Both the position numbers and the translations under genes were made by a program. A stretch of 64,000 bases of DNA from Streptomyces coacervatus (lineage in GTDB: Bacteria; Actinomycetota; Actinomycetes; Streptomycetales; Streptomycetaceae). The notes beneath the pieces were generated by a model. It had not been told where the DNA came from. It searched no databases and worked only from the letters and a program-made list of their open reading frames with translations. Below are positions 58,048-64,000 of this stretch, in pieces; within the stretch, counting starts at the first letter, position 1, and each line of letters starts with the position of its first letter. The DNA is taken from NCBI RefSeq assembly GCF_029223485.1, contig NZ_JARHTP010000007.1:186001-250000 (forward strand), read 5' to 3'.

Positions 58048-59196
58048 TTGATACGGATAGATTCAGTCACCAAGCGCTACCCCGACGGCACGGTGGCGGT
58101 CGACAACCTCTCCTTGGAGATACCCGACCGCTCGATCACCGTCTTCGTCGGACCGTCGGGCTGCGGCAAGACGACGACCCTGCGGATGATCAACCGGATG
58201 ATCGAGCCGAGCGAGGGCACCATCACCCTCGACGGCAAGGACATCACGCAGCAGCCGGTCAACACGCTGCGCCGGTCCATGGGGTACGTCATCCAGAACG
58301 CCGGCCTCTTCCAGCACCGCACGATCATCGACAACATCGCCACGGTGCCCCGGCTGCTCGGCTGGAGCAAGGACAAGGCGCGGGCCCGGGCACGGGAGCT
58401 GATGGAGCGGGTCGGGCTCGACGGCGCGCTCGCCAAGCGGTACCCGTACCAGCTGTCCGGCGGTCAGCAGCAGCGCGTCGGGGTGGCGCGGGCGCTCGCC
58501 GCGGATCCGCCGGTGCTGCTGATGGACGAACCGTTCTCGGCCGTCGACCCCGTGGTGCGGAAGGGCCTGCAGGACGAACTCCTGCGTATCCAGGGGGAGT
58601 TGGGCAAGACCATCGTCTTCGTCACCCATGACATCGACGAGGCCGTGAAGATCGGCACGATGGTCGCCGTGATGCGCACCGGCGGTCATCTGGCCCAGTT
58701 CGCGCCGCCCGCCGAGCTGCTGTCCAACCCCGCGGACGCGTTCGTCGAGGACTTCCTCGGCGCGGACCGCGGCATCCGGCGGCTGTCGTTCTTCTCCTCC
58801 GCCGGACTCGACCTGCTGACCACCCCGATCGTGGCCGTCGACGCCACCGCCGAGCAGATCGCCGGGCGCAGCGCGAAGGACGTGCCGTACCTGCTCGTCA
58901 CCGACGTGGACGGCAAGCCGCTCGGCTGGAGCGAGCCGGGCGCCCTCACCGCCGGTGACATCGACACCGCCCGGCTCCTGCCGTACGGGCGGCCCTTCGA
59001 GCACGACAAGGAGTCGCTGCGCGCCGCGCTCGACTGCGCCGTGCTCTCACCCACCGGCTGGGCCGTCGCGGTGGGCGCCGACGGCCGGGTCGCGGGCGTC
59101 GTCTCGCAGCAGACCATCGGCGAGGCGATCCGCACCGCGCACGCCGAAGGCCGCAGCGACGCGGACGACGCGGACGACGCAAAGGTCGCGGGATGA
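58048..59196 (+). CDS. Quaternary-ammonium (glycine betaine/choline) ABC transporter ATPase with CBS-like domain
   Basis: A 382-residue OpuCA/ProV-like ATPase: Walker A VGPSGCGKTTTLRM, Q loop VIQNAGLFQH, signature LSGGQQQRVGVARAL, Walker B LLMDEPFSAVDP and H loop VTHDIDEA. From about 245 a CBS-like region follows (VPYLLVTDVDGKPLGW; GWAVAVGADGRVAGVVSQQTIGEAI), the part that senses ionic strength in osmoregulated relatives. It starts with TTG, GAAGGG lying about 11 bases upstream. The stop overlaps the permease ATG. Confidence 0.93.
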   Translation: MIRIDSVTKRYPDGTVAVDNLSLEIPDRSITVFVGPSGCGKTTTLRMINRMIEPSEGTITLDGKDITQQPVNTLRRSMGYVIQNAGLFQHRTIIDNIATVPRLLGWSKDKARARARELMERVGLDGALAKRYPYQLSGGQQQRVGVARALAADPPVLLMDEPFSAVDPVVRKGLQDELLRIQGELGKTIVFVTHDIDEAVKIGTMVAVMRTGGHLAQFAPPAELLSNPADAFVEDFLGADRGIRRLSFFSSAGLDLLTTPIVAVDATAEQIAGRSAKDVPYLLVTDVDGKPLGWSEPGALTAGDIDTARLLPYGRPFEHDKESLRAALDCAVLSPTGWAVAVGADGRVAGVVSQQTIGEAIRTAHAEGRSDADDADDAKVAG

Positions 59197-59903
59197 GCGG
59201 GGGCTTCTTCGACATCCCGAGCGACCTGCAGAACACGTACTGGGGTCTGGTCGGGCTGCATCTGCGCGAGGCCCTGATCCCGGTCGTGGGCGGACTGGTC
59301 GTGGCGCTGCCCATCGCCCAGCTGTGCGTGCGGCTGCGCTGGCTGTATCCGCCCGTGCTGTGGGTGACGACGATCCTCTACGCGATCCCCTCGCTCGCCT
59401 TCTTCGTCGTCCTCATCGACTACACCGGCCAGACCGAGACGACGGTGATGATCCCGCTTGGCATCTACAGCCTGGTGGTCTTCGTCCCCGCGATCGTCGA
59501 CGGTGTGCGGTCCGTACCGCAGGAGACGCTCGACGCGGCCACCGCCATGGGCCTGGGGCCCGTACGCCGCTACTTCCAGGTGCAGTTGCCGATCGCCGCG
59601 CCTGCCATCATCGCGGGCCTGCGGATCGCCACGGTCTCCAGCATCTCCCTCGTGTCCGTCGGCATGCTGATCGGCAACCAGGGAGCGCTCGGCAATCTGC
59701 TCCACGACGGCCAGATCTACAACCAGCCCCGCCTGATCTGGCTGTCCGTCATCGGTACGGCAGTCCTCGCCGTCCTCGCCGACGCGCTGCTGGTGGTCGT
59801 ACGCATTCTGGTGACACCGTGGATGCCGCGCGGCGGCCGTAAGCCACGTCCCGTGGACGAGCCCGAACCCCTCACGGTCGCCCTGGAGGACGCCGCCCGA
59901 TGA
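59193..59903 (+). CDS. Quaternary-ammonium ABC transporter permease
   Basis: A 236-residue OpuCB/ProW-type permease with five to six helices. The EAA loop is QETLDAATAMGLGPVRRYFQVQLPIAAPAI in the usual place (PQETLDAATAMG visible). It is coupled to the ATPase and to the second permease by ATGA overlaps, forming a three-gene unit. Confidence 0.93.
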   Translation: MSGGFFDIPSDLQNTYWGLVGLHLREALIPVVGGLVVALPIAQLCVRLRWLYPPVLWVTTILYAIPSLAFFVVLIDYTGQTETTVMIPLGIYSLVVFVPAIVDGVRSVPQETLDAATAMGLGPVRRYFQVQLPIAAPAIIAGLRIATVSSISLVSVGMLIGNQGALGNLLHDGQIYNQPRLIWLSVIGTAVLAVLADALLVVVRILVTPWMPRGGRKPRPVDEPEPLTVALEDAAR

Positions 59904-60571
59904 ACGTCCTTCACCTCATCAACGCCTTCTTCAGTGACGGTTCCCACTGGCACGGCTACGACGGCATCCCCACCCGGCTGCGCGAGCATGTCCAGTACAC
60001 GCTGATCGCCCTCGCCATCGCCGCCGCCATCGGCCTGCCGGTCGGCCTGCTCACCGGCCACACCGGACGCGGCGGCAACACGGTCGCCTTCATCGCCACC
60101 GCCGGCCGCGCGCTGCCCAGCTTCGGCCTGTTGGTGCTGATGTTCGTGCTGCTCGGGCTGGGCCTGACCCCGGTCATGATCCCGCTGGTCGTCCTCGCGG
60201 TCCCCCCGATCCTGGTCACCACCTACGAGGCGGTGCGCTCGGTCGACCCGTCCCCGGTGGACGCGGCGCGGGGCATGGGCATGGGCGAGTCGCGGGTCCT
60301 GTTCCAGGTCGAACTGCCGGTCGCGCTCCCGCTGATCCTCAGCGGCCTGCGCTCGGCGGCCATCCAGATCGTCTCCACGGCGACGATCGCCGCGTACGTC
60401 TCGCTCGGCGGCCTCGGCCGGTACATCGTCGACGGTCTCTATCAGCTCAATTACGAGAAAGTTGTGGGCGGGGCGACCTTGGTGGCGGTCCTGGCCCTGC
60501 TGACGCTCGGGTTCTTCGGGCTGGTAGCACGGTTCACGGTCTCGAAGGGGGTCCGCAGAAGCGCCCTTTAG
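59900..60571 (+). CDS. Quaternary-ammonium ABC transporter permease, second subunit
   Basis: A 223-residue permease with an N-terminal segment SDGSHWHGYDGIPTRLREHV then five to six helices. The EAA loop reads PVDAARGMGMGESRVLFQVELP. Its last codons and TAG stop lie inside dispersed repeat copy H, so the C-terminal RRSAL may come from the repeat. No substrate-binding-protein gene follows, although such operons usually include one. Confidence 0.92.
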   Translation: MNVLHLINAFFSDGSHWHGYDGIPTRLREHVQYTLIALAIAAAIGLPVGLLTGHTGRGGNTVAFIATAGRALPSFGLLVLMFVLLGLGLTPVMIPLVVLAVPPILVTTYEAVRSVDPSPVDAARGMGMGESRVLFQVELPVALPLILSGLRSAAIQIVSTATIAAYVSLGGLGRYIVDGLYQLNYEKVVGGATLVAVLALLTLGFFGLVARFTVSKGVRRSAL

Positions 60572-60612
60572 GGGCGCGGGGAACTGCGCGACCAGCCCCC
60601 ACCGGCCCGCAG
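60560..60612 (-). repeat. Dispersed repeat, copy H
   Basis: Reverse-strand copy with core CTGGTCGCGCAGTTCCCCGC, left arm CTGCGGGCCGGTGGGGG and a tail reading GCGCCCC then TAAAGGGCGC. It begins 23 bases after the cvnD stop in the direction of cvnD, and its hairpin supplies the stop codon of the convergent permease gene. Confidence 0.92.
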
Positions 60613-60635
60613 ACCGGCAAAGACCAGATCGCGCG

Positions 60636-61238
60636 TCAGCCCCCGGTGCGCGCCAGCGCAAGCTCCAGCACAACCAGCAGTGCGTCCCGCACAGATCCAC
60701 GCTCCCGGGCGTCGAACACGATCACCGGAACCCGCTCGGCGACATCCAGCGCCCAGCGGACCTCGTCCAGGGTGTGCTCGACCCTCCCGTCGAAGGCGTT
60801 GACGGCGACGGCGAACGGGATCCGGCGGTGCTCGAAGTAGTCGACGGCCGCGTAGCAGTCGTCGAGGCGGCGCGTGTCCACGATGACGAGGCCGCCGACC
60901 GCGCCCTCCACGATGTCGTCCCACATGAACCCGAACCGCTCCTGGCCGGGCGTGCCGAACAGATACAGCTTCAGTGTCGGGTCGATGGTGATGCAGCCGA
61001 AGTCCATCGCCACCGTGGTCGTGGTCTTGGCCGGGGTGTGGCTGAGGTCGTCCACGCCCGCCGCGACCTCCGTGATGGCGGCCTCGGTGGTCAGCGGCTC
61101 GATCTCGGAGATCGCACCCACGGCGGTGGTCTTGCCCACGCCGAAACCGCCCGCGATCACCATCTTGACCGGCAGCGGCGGTCGTACGGCGGCCACCGAG
61201 GGGGCCTGGATCATGCCGGCCGGTTCAGTCGCTGTCAC
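60636..61238 (-). CDS. cvnD: Conservon GTPase-like protein CvnD
   Basis: A 200-residue small GTPase-like protein of the conservon class: P-loop IAGGFGVGKTTAV, switch region TTTTVAMDFGCITID, G3 LFGTPGQERF and VAVNAFDG in place of NKxD. Conservon proteins form a membrane complex likened to eukaryotic G-protein signalling. Its GTG lies inside the end of cvnC (14-bp overlap). The conservon P450 (CvnE) often found next is absent; a repeat and the betaine transporter follow. Confidence 0.95.
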   Translation of the reverse strand: MTATEPAGMIQAPSVAAVRPPLPVKMVIAGGFGVGKTTAVGAISEIEPLTTEAAITEVAAGVDDLSHTPAKTTTTVAMDFGCITIDPTLKLYLFGTPGQERFGFMWDDIVEGAVGGLVIVDTRRLDDCYAAVDYFEHRRIPFAVAVNAFDGRVEHTLDEVRWALDVAERVPVIVFDARERGSVRDALLVVLELALARTGG

Positions 61239-61641
61239 GGAGTACCCCTCGGGAGTCGGGGATGGCGCGCAGGGCGTCGATGACCCTGCGCAGGACGGAG
61301 GCGTCGTGCGTGACGCCGGAGTCGGGGATGTGCACCGCCAGGTGCCCGGCGGCGCGCAGGTCCTCGGCGAGGACCCGTACGACGTTGAGGTGCAGCCGCA
61401 GCCGGGCCGCCAGTTCCGCGATGGACTGCGGCTGCCGGCATGCGGCGACGATGTCGTGCTGCTCGAAGGAGAGTCCGTCGAGCACGGCGAGACCCTCGGC
61501 GGTGGCCACCACCTGGGTCTCCACCGGGACCGGCTTGCCGGACGCGGTGGGTGCCACCCGGCCGGCGGTGACCAGGAACGGCCGTACGGCGGGGGCCGGT
61601 CCGACCGGGTCCGGGCCCGGAGGTGGGGAGCCTTCCGCCAT
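61225..61641 (-). CDS. cvnC: Conservon DUF742 protein CvnC
   Basis: A 138-residue DUF742 protein: VRPFLVTAGRV near residue 19, then ETQVVATAEGL, LSFEQHDIVAACRQPQSIAELAARLRLHLNVVRVLAEDL, a winged-helix-like fold. It binds partners within the conservon complex. It lies between cvnB and cvnD with the usual order and overlaps cvnD. Confidence 0.95.
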   Translation of the reverse strand: MAEGSPPPGPDPVGPAPAVRPFLVTAGRVAPTASGKPVPVETQVVATAEGLAVLDGLSFEQHDIVAACRQPQSIAELAARLRLHLNVVRVLAEDLRAAGHLAVHIPDSGVTHDASVLRRVIDALRAIPDSRGVLRDSD

Positions 61642-61663
61642 GGGGTCGTCGTCCGTCGCTCGG

Positions 61664-62143
61664 TCAGAGGGCCGTCGGTGAGCCGACGCTGTTCTTCAGC
61701 GCGAGCACGAGCTGTGGGCTGAGTGCGCTGCCGGCCCGGTTGGCGAACAGCGTCATCTCGTAGGCGATGTTGCCCAGCTTGGCCTCCTTGTCGGTGACGA
61801 CGCCGAGCACGGCGCCGCTGCCGATCGCGGAGACCAGGACATGGCCGCCCTCCAGGTCGATGATGACCTTGTTGAGGCCGCCCAGGCCGTAGTTGCCGGA
61901 CGCGCCGGCGGCCAGGCTGGTGATGCCGGAGACGATCGCCGCCAGCCGCTCGGAGTCGGCGTGCTCGCGCAGCTCCGACACGGCGATGAGCAGCCCGTCC
62001 GACGACACCGCGATGGCGTCGACGACGCCCGCGGTCTCGGTCGCGAAACGGTTGAGCAGCCAGGTGAAGTCGGCTGCGGCGGCCTGCAGTTCGGTGGGCG
62101 TGGTGGCTCCCGTGGGGGGAGTGTCGCCTGTCGACGTACTCAC
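61664..62143 (-). CDS. cvnB: Conservon roadblock/LC7 protein CvnB
   Basis: A 159-residue roadblock/LC7 protein: FTWLLNRFATETAGVVDAIAVSSDGLLIAVS, then ASGNYGLGGLNKVIIDLEGGHVLVSAIG. Such proteins regulate the CvnD GTPase. The GTG at 62143 overlaps the cvnA stop (GTGA). Confidence 0.95.
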   Translation of the reverse strand: MSTSTGDTPPTGATTPTELQAAAADFTWLLNRFATETAGVVDAIAVSSDGLLIAVSELREHADSERLAAIVSGITSLAAGASGNYGLGGLNKVIIDLEGGHVLVSAIGSGAVLGVVTDKEAKLGNIAYEMTLFANRAGSALSPQLVLALKNSVGSPTAL

Positions 62144-64000
62144 TGCTCGGCTCCTTCCGGGAGGTGGTTCCGGTCGTGCGGGTCGGTGGTCGCGGGCCGG
62201 CCGGCGGCGGCGCTGTCACGGTGCGCGCGCTCCACGGCCGCCTCGAACTCGTCGAGCGCGTCCCGTACGGCATCCGCGTCGGCGGGCCGCGGGGCCTGCC
62301 GCGCCGCCTGCTGGGCAGCGGCGTCGACGGTCGTACGGAGAGTGGCACCGCGGACGCGGCGACGCAGGGGGCGGGAGGAGCCGTCGCTCCCGGCCGGGGC
62401 GGACAGCGCTGTCGCACCGGGGGTGACCTCGGAAAACAATACCGGTCGGTCAACCCCTGACGGGTGGCCGGGGGTTGTGTCGTCGGTCCGTGAGTGGGTC
62501 ACATCGACGGCCGCCTCGGTACGGGCCTCGGGGACGAACGGGGCCTGCCCGGAACCGGACCGGGCGGGGAGCGGGGGCGCTGCGTCCGCCGCCGCATTCG
62601 GGGCGGGAGCCGTCAGCGCCTCGTCCGAGACCGCCCTCGTGACGGGTGTGCGCTGTGCCGCGTCCATTGCCGTATCCGGCGCCGCGTCCGCTGCCGCTGC
62701 CGTGGCGGCTGTGCTCGGCGTCGCGTCTGCTGCCGTGCCGGGCGCGGTCGGCGCTGTGTCCCGGGCCCGGGCCGCTCCCGCGGCGGATGTGCTGGGTGCC
62801 GCCTCCCACGCTGTGCCGGGCGCAGGTGCAGTCGGTCTCGCGTCCGCTGCCGCTCCGGTGGCGGGTGTGTTCGGCGTCGTCTCTGCTGCTGTGCCCTGTG
62901 CCGGTGCGGTCGGTGCCGCTCCCGTGGCGGGTGTGGTCGGCGCTTCGGCCCCCGCCGTGCCCGGCGCAGATGCGCTCGGCGCCCCCTCCGCCTCCTCCTC
63001 CCGCTGCGGCACCCGACGCGGCAGCGGGCCAGGCCGGCCGGTGTGTGTGAGGTCGTCCGCCGGTGTGCCGGGCGCCTCGACGGCGGCGGACCGGCGCGGG
63101 CCGGAGACGGCGTCGCGCAGCGGCAGGTCACCGGCTCCGTCGGCGGCGGCCCTCTGGCCGGTGAGCGGCGCGCCGGCCGACCCTGCCGTCACGGCACCCC
63201 GGTCCTCCATGGCACCGCCGGAGGCACCCAGCAGCAGCGACGACGGGACCGTCACCTCCGCCGTCATGCCGCCGCCCGGCGTGCGGGTCAGCTCGACCCC
63301 GACGTCCCAGCGGCGCGCCAGCGTGCCGACCACGAACAGGCCGAGCACCTTCGTCGGCACCACGTCCAGCCGCTCGCGGCGGATCAGCCGGGCGTTCTCC
63401 TCGGCGAGCCGCTCCGCGCTCATGCCGAGGCCGTGGTCGGAGACGACGATCGAGGCGCCCCCGGACAGAGCTGCCTCCGCGCCGGAGGTGTCCCGCACGT
63501 AGACCTCGACCGGGCTGCCCGCCGGCGAGAACGACACGGCGTTCTCCAGGAGTTCGGCCACCATCAGCGTCAGGTCGCCGATGATGTCGGGCTCCACCAT
63601 GACCTCGGTGCGCGCATGCAGCCGTACCCGCTGGAAGCCCTCGATCTGGCCGAGCGCGGCGCGTACGACGTTGGTCAGCGCGGTGGGGCCGGAGTCGAGG
63701 ACCGTCTCGCGGATGCCGGCCAGCAGCATCAGGCTGTCCGCGTTGCGGCGCAGACGGACGGCGATGTGGTCGATGGAGTAGAGGCGTTCGAGGAGGGCCG
63801 GGTCGGTCTCGCCACGTTCCACTGCGTCGATCAGGGCTAGTTGACGGGTCGTCAGGTTGCTGACTCGGCGGCCTACGTTGCCGAACATCTCGGCGACGTT
63901 GCGGCGGCTGAGCACCTGCCGTTCCAGCAGCGCGATCGCGGTGGTCTGCACGCGGTTGAACACCTCGGCCAGTTCGCCGATCTCGTCGTCCGCGGTGACC
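62140..64000 (-). CDS. cvnA: Conservon sensor-kinase-like protein CvnA, partial
   Basis: At least 620 residues; the start lies beyond the window. The visible N-terminal end, VTADDEIGELAEVFNRV, is the end of a HAMP domain. A helical region and HATPase follow (MVAELLENAVSFSPAGSP; VVSDHGLGMSAERLAEENARL). Residues roughly 290-460 of the visible part are an Ala/Pro/Thr repeat linker. The membrane sensor part is outside the window. It heads the conservon operon. Confidence 0.94.
   Translation of the reverse strand, partial: VTADDEIGELAEVFNRVQTTAIALLERQVLSRRNVAEMFGNVGRRVSNLTTRQLALIDAVERGETDPALLERLYSIDHIAVRLRRNADSLMLLAGIRETVLDSGPTALTNVVRAALGQIEGFQRVRLHARTEVMVEPDIIGDLTLMVAELLENAVSFSPAGSPVEVYVRDTSGAEAALSGGASIVVSDHGLGMSAERLAEENARLIRRERLDVVPTKVLGLFVVGTLARRWDVGVELTRTPGGGMTAEVTVPSSLLLGASGGAMEDRGAVTAGSAGAPLTGQRAAADGAGDLPLRDAVSGPRRSAAVEAPGTPADDLTHTGRPGPLPRRVPQREEEAEGAPSASAPGTAGAEAPTTPATGAAPTAPAQGTAAETTPNTPATGAAADARPTAPAPGTAWEAAPSTSAAGAARARDTAPTAPGTAADATPSTAATAAAADAAPDTAMDAAQRTPVTRAVSDEALTAPAPNAAADAAPPLPARSGSGQAPFVPEARTEAAVDVTHSRTDDTTPGHPSGVDRPVLFSEVTPGATALSAPAGSDGSSRPLRRRVRGATLRTTVDAAAQQAARQAPRPADADAVRDALDEFEAAVERAHRDSAAAGRPATTDPHDRNHLPEGAEQ
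62640..63000 (-). repeat. Degenerate Ala/Pro/Thr-coding repeats in cvnA
   Basis: The translation cycles through variants of TPATGAAPTAPAQGTAAE and TAPAPGTAWEAAPS with a period of about 18-20 residues. The DNA shows matching recurring CGCTGCCGTG-type words. Copy number probably varies between strains. Confidence 0.65.

Overview
The window is high-GC chromosomal DNA from a Streptomyces. Signs of this are frequent GTG and TTG starts, ATGA/GTGA start-stop overlaps, very long antisense open frames, a conservon, an AfsR-type regulator and many two-component and ABC systems. I see no rRNA, tRNA, CRISPR array, complete insertion sequence or prophage. Base composition looks even throughout, so the genes read as resident chromosome rather than a recent island.

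Layout. 1-9974: SulP anion transporter plus beta-carbonic anhydrase, a small secreted protein, ZapE-type ATPase, RibD-like reductase, a conserved small protein, murC, msrB, a proteasome/HslV-like Ntn-hydrolase coupled to a membrane protein, a HAD phosphatase and an RsbW-like ATPase. 10299-11330: flippase-like membrane protein. 11573-31566: a glycan-utilisation locus with a NagZ-type GH3, GH5_18-like beta-mannosidase, GlcNAc-kinase-like protein, second GH3, sugar ABC transporter (lipoprotein and two permeases), a 1405-residue GH38 alpha-mannosidase, RpiR regulator, SIS protein, LacI regulator and a frameshifted GH35. The gene content fits uptake and cytoplasmic breakdown of mannose/GlcNAc oligosaccharides such as N-glycan cores. 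A shared 15-bp operator-like motif, TGGTTCAATCMACCA, lies before most of its transcription units.

31758-45461: a GAF-PP2C-HATPase phosphatase, membrane proteins, a cytochrome-b/molybdopterin fusion, a glycosyltransferase-DUF2064-methyltransferase operon, a two-component pair, a sugar epimerase and a second two-component pair divergent from the next unit. 45596-48449: an extracytoplasmic flavin electron-transfer module made of a ferric-reductase-like membrane flavoprotein, a secreted protein with two near-identical FMN-attachment domains, and ApbE, which attaches the FMN. 48596-54728: AfsR/SARP regulator, cytochrome P450 and a DrrAB-like ABC exporter. 54892-57818: polyprenyl-phosphate sugar machinery (GT39 and GT2). 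58048-60571: a quaternary-ammonium ABC importer with no binding-protein gene beside it. 60636-64000: conservon cvnD-cvnC-cvnB-cvnA, with cvnA running off the window.

A dispersed repeat runs through the whole window. Eight copies share the core CTGGTCGCGCAGTTCCCCGC, most ending in a GC-rich hairpin. Six sit just after stop codons in the direction of the gene they follow. Two lie inside coding sequences, in frame, adding the peptide RGAGNCATS to a methyltransferase and to a SurA-like protein. Several genes also have a TANNNT box 6-8 bases before an RTG start and no Shine-Dalgarno, which suggests leaderless transcripts.
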